Source: Paraburkholderia ribeironis
GTDB taxonomy: Bacteria > Pseudomonadota > Gammaproteobacteria > Burkholderiales > Burkholderiaceae
DNA length: 64,000 nt
NCBI RefSeq assembly: GCF_900019265.1
Contig: NZ_CYGX02000044.1
Location: 1 to 64,000, forward strand
Direction of reading: 5' to 3'
Within the stretch, counting starts at the first letter, position 1. Every line of letters starts with the position of its first letter. The translations under genes were made by a program, and so were the position numbers. Positions 1-7,847 of this stretch are shown piece by piece. The notes under the pieces are model-generated. The model ran no database searches and was not told the origin of the DNA. It saw nothing but the letters and a program-made list of their open reading frames with translations.

Positions 1-86
1 AATTCACCGAGTTCAGCTTCGAGTCGCTTCGTCATCCGGAAAATTCGACGCCCTCTCGGCTGCAACTCGGTCAGTTGGTCCATTAA

Positions 87-480
87 TCAGCGCTTCCCTA
101 GCGCCCTCACCTTGAACAGGCAAACCGGCTGATTCACGTCGGCGGTTTGACGAAATCGCGGCGCGGGCGTGGCCGACGCGCGTTCGACAACAGCCGCGTT
201 TTTCTGTATCACCCCCTCGATGCCGAAGACCGTTGTTAATTGACCTGCTCGGCGCGGGCCGCCTGTTCGTTGGAGGCGCCTGATACTGCTTCCGTCAAGG
301 TGGTAACCCGTGCAACTGTAATCGTTTCGTTGTCGTGGAATCGACCGCTCGCTGGACAAGCGATGCGCCGCTACCCCCGCGCGCAATTTGAAGCCGCGAT
401 GAGTTCCCTCGTCTCGATCGCTGCGGCCGCGACGCGTAAGGCGTTGTCACGGCGGTGGGGTAAGATGTCTCGATAGGGAA
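87..480 (-). pseudogene. Chemotaxis receptor (MCP) C-terminal remnant
   Basis: On the - strand, three reading frames in succession give pieces of the conserved end of a methyl-accepting chemotaxis protein: GASLVQRAVDSTTT, then RVTTLTEAVSGASNEQ followed by ARAEQVN, then IQKNAAVVERASAT and QPVCLFKV. In an intact receptor these follow one another in a single frame (consensus roughly VTDIMxEISxASxEQ, GIEQVN, QQNAALVEEASA, FKL). Here the frame changes at least twice and a stop directly follows AEQVN. The N-terminal sensor, membrane segments and hairpin tip are absent or upstream of recognition. I read it as a decayed gene fragment, not a functional receptor. Boundaries are approximate. Confidence 0.6.
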
Positions 481-514
481 GCCCAAAACGCTCTGTCTCA
501 GCCACCGCTTTGCG

Positions 515-889
515 TTAGGAGTCTTCGCCGGTAGCGAACAGTCCGTGTTCCGGCTGCACTCGTTCGTTGTCGATACACTGTACATGCCAATGGCCGGTCA
601 TAAGAGCGTGGCCGCCTTCCGCGCACCACTCCGCGCGTCCGGCTACGCCTTCGAAGAGTCCGTAGCAACAGTCCAGATTCAATCGTTCGAGAACATATAC
701 AGGTGTCCTGTCGTTGGGCTCGCACACGTGCGTATTGCCGCAATCCACGTGCAGCGAGCCCCATTCAGGCAGTTCAAGTCCGAAATGACCCTCGCGCGAC
801 CATTGCCGCTTTTCCTTGTCGAGCCAAAGGATTGCAAATGCCATCGGATGGGCCCGATTGAACGTGTCGAGCTGGACAGTAAGACGCAT
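515..889 (-). CDS. Hypothetical protein, 124 aa
   Basis: I do not recognise this protein. The ATG at 889 is preceded by CGGAG with 7 nt spacing, which favours it over an ATG seven codons upstream. The product is rich in Trp, His and Cys (for example REGHFGLELPEWG and ALMTGHWHVQ) and has no signal peptide or membrane segment. The composition looks protein-like, unlike the overlapping frames, which are very rich in Arg and Ser. It lies between a receptor remnant and anonymous DNA, so it may itself be a relic. There is no neighbour that suggests a function. Confidence 0.4.
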   Translation of the reverse strand: MRLTVQLDTFNRAHPMAFAILWLDKEKRQWSREGHFGLELPEWGSLHVDCGNTHVCEPNDRTPVYVLERLNLDCCYGLFEGVAGRAEWCAEGGHALMTGHWHVQCIDNERVQPEHGLFATGEDS

Positions 890-1676
890 AAAGATTCTCC
901 GAAGATACATTTCGCCAATCTGAGACGAACCGAGGAAATCGCAGCCCTCGCTACGGGATCACTGACTGAGTACTCATTGCCCAGCGCATGCGCTTCGTCG
1001 CTCGAAGTCGGGCCGGTTGATCGAACCGTAGCGATATCGTCGTCTCTTCCCAATGCGTCTTGCCGCTAAGAGCAGCGTGTGCTCGAACTGCGCGTCGCGT
1101 GCACGACAAAACGTGCAGTGACGCTGATCCACCAGTGCTGCTGGCGCCGGGTCCGCATGCGCCGCAGAGGCGGCACATATGAATGACGCGGTACAGGTAC
1201 ACGCGAGCGGCCAGCTACGGGGGCAGGCATTGGTGGTACGCGTTCCTGTGCCATGGAACAAGTTCAGTTTACCGCCGGCCACTTGGGTGTCGTTGACCTC
1301 GATCAAGCGGAGGACGGGAGTGCATTTGACGTGTTGTCTCGTGTCACGGCGCAAACCTCGTTTGCTGTGGTCGGAATGAGTTCTACGCCTAGCCGCGGTA
1401 TTAGAGGTTGTTAGGTGAGCATAAGAAGAACTCATACTGGTACGGTGCCTCACTGTGGCATGATCCCCGTGAACCAGACAGGAACGCGCGCCACTTAGAG
1501 TTGGTCTGCGCACGAGCTTCTTGCCAGTCAGTTGACATCGATGTCCAAGGCAACGGACTCGACCGCATCGGTAATAACCTGCTTTGAAAAATGTGTCGCG
1601 AGCAATGCTCTGGCGAGGCCTGAGCGGCGCGTTTTCACGCCTTTACATAACCGTTTTCGATTATGGAGTATGACAT
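890..1676. other. Intergenic DNA upstream of the rhizobitoxine-type cluster
   Basis: No convincing gene. Open frames here are Arg/Ser/Thr-rich shadows without ribosome binding sites. At 1169-1236 there is a patch that partly matches 9380-9439 in the same orientation (shared GGCGGCACATA, GCGGTACA, CAGCT and GCATTGGTGG blocks). The last 50 bases are AT-richer and should hold the promoter of the next operon, but I found no nod box, no NifA site and no clear -24/-12 element. GGAG at 1665-1668 is the ribosome binding site of the next gene. Confidence 0.4.
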
Positions 1677-2828
1677 ATGACCAGGCAGCATACTTTTTTA
1701 ATGACGCCCGGGCCATTGGCGTTGAATGACGAGGTGAAGGCGGAGATGCAATATGACATAGGCTCGCGCGACCCGAGTTTCAAGAAAATAACGGCGCGGG
1801 TACGAGATCTAATCATTGATCTGGTCGGCGGTCAGGGGGCTTACTCGGCGATTCCAATGCAGGGCGGAGGGTCCTATGGCATAGAGGCTGCGTTGGCTTC
1901 TTTTGTCGCCACCTCCGACCGGCCTCTCGTATGCATCAATGGAATCTATGGCGAGCGGATGCTCAGAATGTTGCAGCTCCGAGGCATCCATGCCGTCAGT
2001 ATTACTGCGCCAAGTGATCGGTCACTTCCAATAGCAGAAATCGCTACGTGCCTGGAAAGTGATCCAGAGATCACACACGTCTGCTTTGTTCATTGCGAAA
2101 CGACCACTGGCGTGGTCAATCCGATCGGGTCGATTGTAGAACTGGCAAGGCAGAATGGCGTAAGAACAATTATCGATGCGATGAGTTCTTTCGGCGGGAT
2201 GGAAATTAGCGCCAGGCAAGTCGCGTTTGACGTTCTCGTGACTTCGAGTAACAAGTGCATCGAGGGTCCGCCGGGTGTGTCGTTTGTGATTGCTTCGCTG
2301 GAGATGCTCAATAGTAACGCCGATTGTACGAACTCTTTTGTGCTGGATGTTCGAGACCAGTGGCGCAGTTTTGAAAAAAACGGCGAATGGCGCTCCACTC
2401 CACCCACGCATATCGTTCAAGCGTGTGCAAAAGCGCTCGAACGACTGGCCATCGAAGGCGTGGTTCGACGCGGCGAACGGTATAGCTCTGTGCGCGACGC
2501 AATCATCCGCGCAACGGACCCATATGCCTCTCCTCTGCTAAAACCGCATGTGCGGTCGCCGGTATGCCTTGCCCTTACAGCAGGCGATGTGATTCATACG
2601 CAAAAAGACCTCGACGCGCTGTACGCCCATCTCGTGGACTACAACCTCTACATCTATACCAAGCTGCATCTTCCGACGCGCAGCTTCAGGATCGGTTGCA
2701 TGGGAAGCATCGATCCGATGTGGATCCGCTTGTTGGAAATTGCATTTGAAGATTTTTTCAATGCCAATCGGAGCGTCCAGAGACCGTCCCCTCCGCCCAA
2801 AGACCGATTTGTGGAAAAGGCCATGTGA
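1677..2828 (+). CDS. rtxA: Class-V aminotransferase, RtxA N-terminal-half homologue (serinol formation)
   Basis: A PLP-dependent class-V aminotransferase of 383 aa, similar to 2-aminoethylphosphonate and serine-glyoxylate transaminases (MTPGPLAL near the start, IDAMSSFGG with Asp167, TSSNKC with the Schiff-base Lys193). In Bradyrhizobium elkanii the first part of the fused protein RtxA is such a domain and is thought to make serinol from dihydroxyacetone phosphate; that is family knowledge. The next gene, one base downstream, corresponds to the second half of RtxA, so the fusion is split here. The Pro-rich tail (RPSPPPKDRF) may be a linker relic. The start has GGAG 8 nt upstream. First gene of a seven-gene + strand cluster. 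The function is inferred from context; a plain phosphonate transaminase is the alternative. Confidence 0.75.
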   Translation: MTRQHTFLMTPGPLALNDEVKAEMQYDIGSRDPSFKKITARVRDLIIDLVGGQGAYSAIPMQGGGSYGIEAALASFVATSDRPLVCINGIYGERMLRMLQLRGIHAVSITAPSDRSLPIAEIATCLESDPEITHVCFVHCETTTGVVNPIGSIVELARQNGVRTIIDAMSSFGGMEISARQVAFDVLVTSSNKCIEGPPGVSFVIASLEMLNSNADCTNSFVLDVRDQWRSFEKNGEWRSTPPTHIVQACAKALERLAIEGVVRRGERYSSVRDAIIRATDPYASPLLKPHVRSPVCLALTAGDVIHTQKDLDALYAHLVDYNLYIYTKLHLPTRSFRIGCMGSIDPMWIRLLEIAFEDFFNANRSVQRPSPPPKDRFVEKAM

Positions 2829-2829
2829 T

Positions 2830-4152
2830 ATGTCAAGAAACAATTCCAACGCCCAAATGTGCAGAGAAACGGCACTTCTTTATGCCGGCTATCGTCATGA
2901 CCCAGTCACCAAAGCGGTGTCTGTGCCGATTTACCAATCCACCGCCTATGAGCTTGACGGTGACCTGGAAAAAATCGCTGGTATCTACAACGTCAATGAA
3001 GACGGGTTCACGTATAGCAGGATCATCAACCCGACGACGCGCATCCTCGAGAAGCGATTCGCAGCGGTAGACGGTGCAAGCGACTCTCTCGCTGTAGCTT
3101 CGGGGCAGGCCGCAACCTTTCTTGCCATCGCTAACCTGTGCAGCGGAACGCCAGGCGATAACGTGGTTACATCGAAGTACCTGTATGGCAATACTTGGAA
3201 TCTGCTATTCAATACATTCAAACGTTTGGGTATCGAGGCGCGATCCGCTGATCCCAAGGATATATCATCCTTCGAATCGTTGATCGATGACAGGACCATT
3301 GCAATATTCGGGGAGACGTTTTCCAACCCGTGCCTTGTCCCTTTGCCAGTCCCGGCGCTCGCTGAAATTGGCAGGCGGCACGGGGTTCCCGTCATTGTCG
3401 ACAATACCACGACCCCTTTGATTTGCCGTCCTACCTCTTTGGGCGCGAGCATCTCCACGTATTCAGCGACGAAGTATCTATGCGGCCACGGAACGACACT
3501 TGGCGGATTGATTGTCGATAACGGAAACTTCGCATTCGATGACGCAGCACGGTTCCCGTTGTTCAACGAGGCGGATGAGGCGCACGGTGACGTCCTCTGG
3601 AAAGAGGCTGTTCTGAAACTCGACGATCTTGGCGCAAGTCCCTATTTGCTGAAGTCGCGGATGACGTGGCTTCGTGACACCGGCGCCGCGATCAGTCCGT
3701 TCTCCAGCTTTCAGTTGATTCAAGGCCTCGAGACACTTCATCTTCGCATGCAGCGGCATTGTGAAAATGCCGTGACGGTTGCAGAGTTCCTGAAGAAGCA
3801 TCCGAAGGTCGCGCGTGTGTCATATCCCTCGCTGTCCTCTGGATACGAACGCGAACTTGTCGACGAGTTGATCGACGCGCGCGTCGGTTATGGCGCGATG
3901 ATCATGTTTGAACTGGCCGATGAAGCGGCAGGCCGCAGATTCATCACCAACATCAAGCTCATGTACCACGTGTCGAACGTGGGTGATGCGCGAACATTGG
4001 TCACGCATCCAGTCTCGACAACTCACACGACGGTTCCCAAAGAAAAGCGCGAGGCGGCCGGCATTTTCGACGGGTCTATCCGCCTGTGTGTTGGCATCGA
4101 GAACATAGACGATATCGTCGCGGATATTCAACGAGGACTGGACGCCGTCTGA
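2830..4152 (+). CDS. rtxA: O-acetylhomoserine sulfhydrylase-like enzyme, RtxA C-terminal-half homologue (dihydrorhizobitoxine synthase)
   Basis: A Cys/Met-metabolism PLP enzyme of 440 aa. The ATG at 2830 follows the upstream stop by one base and has AAGG 9 nt before it; a longer in-frame start at 2740 would overlap the previous gene by 89 bases and is unlikely. The PLP lysine is Lys215 in SATKYLCGHG, with VDNTTTP upstream as in O-acetylhomoserine sulfhydrylases. In B. elkanii RtxA this domain (about 440 residues) joins serinol to O-acetylhomoserine to give dihydrorhizobitoxine. An ordinary sulfhydrylase would be used for methionine synthesis. The position between a class-V aminotransferase and an RtxC-like desaturase argues for the toxin role. 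Confidence 0.75.
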   Translation: MSRNNSNAQMCRETALLYAGYRHDPVTKAVSVPIYQSTAYELDGDLEKIAGIYNVNEDGFTYSRIINPTTRILEKRFAAVDGASDSLAVASGQAATFLAIANLCSGTPGDNVVTSKYLYGNTWNLLFNTFKRLGIEARSADPKDISSFESLIDDRTIAIFGETFSNPCLVPLPVPALAEIGRRHGVPVIVDNTTTPLICRPTSLGASISTYSATKYLCGHGTTLGGLIVDNGNFAFDDAARFPLFNEADEAHGDVLWKEAVLKLDDLGASPYLLKSRMTWLRDTGAAISPFSSFQLIQGLETLHLRMQRHCENAVTVAEFLKKHPKVARVSYPSLSSGYERELVDELIDARVGYGAMIMFELADEAAGRRFITNIKLMYHVSNVGDARTLVTHPVSTTHTTVPKEKREAAGIFDGSIRLCVGIENIDDIVADIQRGLDAV

Positions 4153-4181
4153 CGTCGATATTTCACGGAGGAAATTCGATC

Positions 4182-5246
4182 ATGGAAATTTATGAAGCAT
4201 GGCAACTGCGGGGCAAACGCTTCGTGACATCCCGCTTTTCGCGCGACATTACCCGGGAGTTGTCTGAATTGCGGCCCGATAACATCACCGGCGCGCTTTA
4301 CATTCTGAAGGACTATCTGGTCATTCTGGCGTGTGCCTATGCAACGGTACGAATAACATGGTGGCTGTACCCCATCGCAGTGCTCATAATCGGCGCGCAG
4401 CAACGCGGGTTGACCACGATCGCCCATGATGCCGCACATCGTACGCTCGCAAAGAACACGGGCTGGAACTACGTGCTCGGTATTGTTTTCGCCGCATATC
4501 CTCTCTTTCAGCGTCATTGGGCATATCGCTACTCTCATGTTCATCTGCATCATCCACATCTCGGCGACCCGGAAAAAGATCCCGACCTGAAGTTCTTTAT
4601 ATCGTCGGGCGTGTATGACGTCCGCCCTCCGCGTGAATACGCATTCGCCATCGTGTGGAAAGCGATGCTGGGTGGTGCGACGTTACGCTACCTCAAATAT
4701 CTATGGAACAACCGGTTTCTCATTTCACGCGAAGGGCAACAGGACATCGACAAGCGTGGAGCCACCATCGACATCTATGGATTCGCGGTATTCTGGCTGG
4801 TCGTTATCCTCGGCTTCATGCAGGCAAAATCGCTTGATCTTCTTGCGTTGTTCTGGCTGGTTCCTTATCTGACCACCTTCCAGGCCTTGGGTTGGTTCAT
4901 TGAACTCGCTGAGCATTCTCCAATGTGCGAAACGGAGACTAAAGATGTCTATCTGACGCGCAATCGAAAAGGCAATCTGATCGAGCGCCTGCTGTTCGGC
5001 GCCAACCTTGACGAATATCATCTGGAACACCACCTCTCGCCTGGCGTCCCTTTCTGGCACCTGAAGCGGGCACAAAACATCAGGGTGCGCGATCCGCACT
5101 ATGCCGAGGTAGCCGAGTCATGGGGAGGACTCTTCGCTCGCGGTCCCAAAGGACAGCCCAGTGTCATCAGCCAACTGCTTGAGCGGAACCGGGGGCTGTA
5201 CGAGGCTCAGCTTGAGCGGTTGTCCGGCGAGGGGCGAACGCAATGA
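4182..5246 (+). CDS. rtxC: Membrane fatty-acid-desaturase-type enzyme, RtxC-like (dihydrorhizobitoxine desaturase)
   Basis: A diiron membrane desaturase of 354 aa with all three histidine boxes: HDAAH, HVHLHHPH and EYHLEHH. Hydrophobic segments surround VILACAYATVRITWWLYPI and FAVFWLVVILGFMQ. The start at 4182 is chosen for the ACGGAGGA Shine-Dalgarno 9 nt upstream; the frame is open 96 bases further but lacks a site there. In B. elkanii RtxC introduces the vinyl double bond in the final step of rhizobitoxine synthesis (published mutant phenotype, from memory). The location directly after the two RtxA halves supports the same role. The stop overlaps the next start (ATGA), so the genes are translationally coupled. 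Confidence 0.78.
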   Translation: MEIYEAWQLRGKRFVTSRFSRDITRELSELRPDNITGALYILKDYLVILACAYATVRITWWLYPIAVLIIGAQQRGLTTIAHDAAHRTLAKNTGWNYVLGIVFAAYPLFQRHWAYRYSHVHLHHPHLGDPEKDPDLKFFISSGVYDVRPPREYAFAIVWKAMLGGATLRYLKYLWNNRFLISREGQQDIDKRGATIDIYGFAVFWLVVILGFMQAKSLDLLALFWLVPYLTTFQALGWFIELAEHSPMCETETKDVYLTRNRKGNLIERLLFGANLDEYHLEHHLSPGVPFWHLKRAQNIRVRDPHYAEVAESWGGLFARGPKGQPSVISQLLERNRGLYEAQLERLSGEGRTQ

Positions 5247-6067
5247 TGGACAACCGTGGTCATGTGGCTTGCGCCGTTGTGGGGATCACCGCAAATCGCC
5301 ATCTTCACGATGGCGTTCACCGCGACTGGTTGCGGCGGCGTTATATCGAGGCGCTGACGAAGTATGCTTCGGTCGAGTGCGTCATCTTACCGACGTTAGA
5401 CGGAGATCTGCCTTGCGACTCGACTGCTCGGACATTTCGTGAAGTGATGCGCCGTCTTGACGGCCTTGTATTGACGGGCGACGAATCCGATCTCGATCCC
5501 GATATCTTGCGCAAAAACGAGCGCGTTTGGGCGCGCGCCGAAGACGACATTGTTCCCTGCAAGACCGATCGTCCGCGAGACCGGCTGTCGTGGGTCGCAC
5601 TGACGGTCGCCGGAGAACTTCAGATGCCCGTATTGGGCATCTGCCGCGGCTTGCAGGAGATGAACGTTCATCGAAACGGCACGCTGCACGAAGATTTGTC
5701 GTTGTCGCATAAGGGAATCACGCATCGCGAAAACACAAACCTGCCTCGCGACGAACAGTACCTTCCTGTTCATTCGGTGAAGGTCGCTCCTGGTGGGTTA
5801 CTGTCGTCGGTCATCGAGAGCGAGGAGCTACGTGTCAATTCGTTGCATAAGCAAGGCGTCGCCGAGGTGGGAGCAGGCATCCGGGTCGAAGCAGTTGCAG
5901 ATGATGGTGTTGTAGAAGCGCTTTCGTACAGAAATTCACCAACATTTCAACTCGCGCTGCAGTGGCATCCTGAATGGCACGCTTCCAGCGATAAAACGAG
6001 CCAGAGGATTTTCAGAGCATTCGGAAGCGCCTGTGACGCCTATAGGACGCAGCGATCGGCGAGGTAG
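5243..6067 (+). CDS. Class-I glutamine-amidotransferase-like hydrolase (peptidase C26, PuuD type)
   Basis: A 274 aa protein with a glutamine amidotransferase class-I fold: nucleophile Cys in LGICRGLQEMNV and the His-x-Glu pair in QWHPEWH. PuuD-type gamma-glutamyl hydrolases have the same GxCRG..E and QxHPE signatures and a similar length. It overlaps the desaturase stop by 4 bases. In this cluster a gamma-glutamyl ligase-like gene (7848-9206) also occurs, so I infer that this enzyme may remove a gamma-glutamyl group from serinol or from the toxin precursor. The alternative is an amidotransferase domain acting with an unseen synthase. The B. elkanii rtx operon is also reported to hold amidotransferase-like genes, but I am not certain of their letters. 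Confidence 0.7.
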   Translation: MMDNRGHVACAVVGITANRHLHDGVHRDWLRRRYIEALTKYASVECVILPTLDGDLPCDSTARTFREVMRRLDGLVLTGDESDLDPDILRKNERVWARAEDDIVPCKTDRPRDRLSWVALTVAGELQMPVLGICRGLQEMNVHRNGTLHEDLSLSHKGITHRENTNLPRDEQYLPVHSVKVAPGGLLSSVIESEELRVNSLHKQGVAEVGAGIRVEAVADDGVVEALSYRNSPTFQLALQWHPEWHASSDKTSQRIFRAFGSACDAYRTQRSAR

Positions 6068-6143
6068 CGATCCAGCAGCCGGATTTTCCAGGTCGACGTT
6101 CCTCCCATTTCGGCGGTAATTTCAAACAGAATTGGCGGAGTCA

Positions 6144-6749
6144 ATGGATTTTCATTTGTTCGTTTTGTTTCTTGTTGCTTTCACCGCTGCGGTGGCTGTG
6201 CCCGGACCGAACGTCGTGTTTGCCGTTGCTCAAACACTAAAGCATGGACTCAAAATAGCAATTCCCGGCGCCGTCGGATTCGGTATTGGTGCGGCCGTTC
6301 ATGCCGCGGTTGTATTATCGGGCGTGGGATTTTTTATCCGCAATAACCAATGGATATTGGTCTATTTACGATGGATGGGAGCGATATATCTTGTATATCT
6401 TGCCATTATTGCGTTTCGTGGAAAATCGGCGTCGCGCGGCGAAGAGACGGCGAATTGGAGCTCGAAACAGATGTTTGCTGATTCGCTCTTCGTCTCCCTC
6501 GCAAACCCGAAGGGGTGGGTAGCTACACTGCTCACATATCCCAGTTTCATCAGCCCGTATGGTTCGTACATTGGTCAGGCAGTCCCGATGGGCGTTGCAG
6601 CAACCGCTATCTCTGTCGCGGTCTACGGCGGATATATGTTTCTTGCACATCGAGCAAGCGTGGCTCTCAACAACAAATCCGTGTTGGAGAAGATAACAGG
6701 CGCACTTTACGCATGCATCGCAGTCGGCTTGATCTTTTCCAATTACTGA
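6144..6749 (+). CDS. LysE/RhtB-family amino-acid exporter
   Basis: A 201 aa integral membrane protein with five to six hydrophobic stretches. It begins with the family hallmark: hydrophobic N-terminus, then VPGPNVVFAVAQTLKHG, then the Gly/Ala-rich helix AVGFGIGAAVHAAVV and SLANPKGW in the middle. LysE and RhtB proteins export lysine, homoserine, threonine or amino-acid analogues across the inner membrane. The start is taken as ATG 6144 with GGAG close upstream; a TTG 12 bases earlier is the alternative. In this cluster the obvious cargo is rhizobitoxine or a precursor, which is an inference. Confidence 0.78.
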   Translation: MDFHLFVLFLVAFTAAVAVPGPNVVFAVAQTLKHGLKIAIPGAVGFGIGAAVHAAVVLSGVGFFIRNNQWILVYLRWMGAIYLVYLAIIAFRGKSASRGEETANWSSKQMFADSLFVSLANPKGWVATLLTYPSFISPYGSYIGQAVPMGVAATAISVAVYGGYMFLAHRASVALNNKSVLEKITGALYACIAVGLIFSNY

Positions 6750-6851
6750 AAGATCTGGAATTGCAGGTGGCGCATCAGGCAATGCCTCGACGGCGTGCCG
6801 CGCCATCTTGCCGGGAGTCGTGCGCTTTTTTGAAACGGAGGTTGTAAATCC

Positions 6852-7754
6852 ATGCCGATCAAAGTCCCTAAAGGTTTACCGGCTGTAACTGCGCTACAGA
6901 CAGAAGGCATCACGGTGATGGAGGGCGACACTACGTATCGTCCGAGCGACCGGCCTTTGCGCATAGGTTTGCTAAACCTCATGCCCAACAAAATCGAGAC
7001 GGAAACCCAGATTGCACGCCTACTCGGCGCAACGCCCTTATTGGTCGACCTAACGCTTATAAAAATCGCCAATCATTCACCGAAAAATACACCGGTAAGT
7101 CATCTGAAGTCCTTTTACCGAGACTGGGTCGAGATAAGGGAGCAAGTATTTGACGGTTTTATTATTACCGGCGCGCCGGTTGAGTCGATTCCGTTCGAGC
7201 AAGTCGCCTATTGGAGTGAGTTGACTCAAATCTTAAACTGGACACAAACCAATGCTCACAGTTGCTTCAACATTTGCTGGGCCGCACAAGCGGCGCTGCA
7301 TCATTTCCACGGTCTTCCGAAGTACGCGCTGAGTGAGAAGGCTTTTGGCATCTTCAGGCATCATAGCCTGGAGTCGAGGTCGCCCTATTTGCAGGGCTTC
7401 TCCGACGATTTTTTCATTCCGGTTTCTCGCTGGACAGAAATGAGAAGTGCGGATATCCCGCCGGGCAGCGGCATCTGCGTACTCATTGAATCGCCGGAGA
7501 CGGGGCTGTGCCTTCTTGACGATCCGAAGCATCATTCTCTACACATCTTCAATCATATAGAGTACGACTCACAGACGTTGGCGGATGAGTATTTTAGAGA
7601 TCGAACAATTGGTCGACGCATAAACATTCCAAGGAACTACTTCCCAAGGGATTGCGAAAATCTGCAGCCCCGAAATTCCTGGCGCAGTCACGCACATATC
7701 CTATTCGGAAACTGGATCAACCAGATTTATAGAACGTTGCCGCAAGCCTGTTAA
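6852..7754 (+). CDS. metA: MetA-type homoserine O-acyltransferase, predicted acetyl-CoA specific
   Basis: A 300 aa protein of the MetA family over its full length (MPIKVPKGLP start, PLRIGLLNLMPNK). Catalytic Cys142 lies in NICWAAQA, and His235 and Glu237 in IFNHIEYD. ACGGAGG precedes the ATG. Residue 111 is Glu (TGAPVESIPFE); in characterised MetA enzymes Glu at 111 goes with acetyl-CoA use and Gly with succinyl-CoA use. The product should therefore be O-acetylhomoserine, the substrate expected for the RtxA C-terminal-half enzyme. Its presence in this cluster suggests dedicated precursor supply, or bypass of the host pathway when rhizobitoxine inhibits cystathionine beta-lyase. Confidence 0.85.
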   Translation: MPIKVPKGLPAVTALQTEGITVMEGDTTYRPSDRPLRIGLLNLMPNKIETETQIARLLGATPLLVDLTLIKIANHSPKNTPVSHLKSFYRDWVEIREQVFDGFIITGAPVESIPFEQVAYWSELTQILNWTQTNAHSCFNICWAAQAALHHFHGLPKYALSEKAFGIFRHHSLESRSPYLQGFSDDFFIPVSRWTEMRSADIPPGSGICVLIESPETGLCLLDDPKHHSLHIFNHIEYDSQTLADEYFRDRTIGRRINIPRNYFPRDCENLQPRNSWRSHAHILFGNWINQIYRTLPQAC

Positions 7755-7847
7755 CGCGCGCAGTCTTCCTGACGACATTCCTGCATAGAACCTTCTATCT
7801 TGATGGCTTGCGTGGAAGGTTGGCTGATCAATCCACAGGCATGAAAT

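Noticed and set aside
974..1513. A 179-codon open frame on the - strand before the toxin cluster
   Set aside because: Very rich in Arg, Ser, Thr and Cys, with no ribosome binding site and no conserved motif. A resemblance of a short piece to a small Burkholderia-type protein was too weak to claim.
2740..2829. Upstream start for the RtxA C-terminal-half gene
   Set aside because: It would overlap the preceding gene by 89 bases, has no ribosome binding site and adds residues unlike the family. The ATG at 2830 has a good site.
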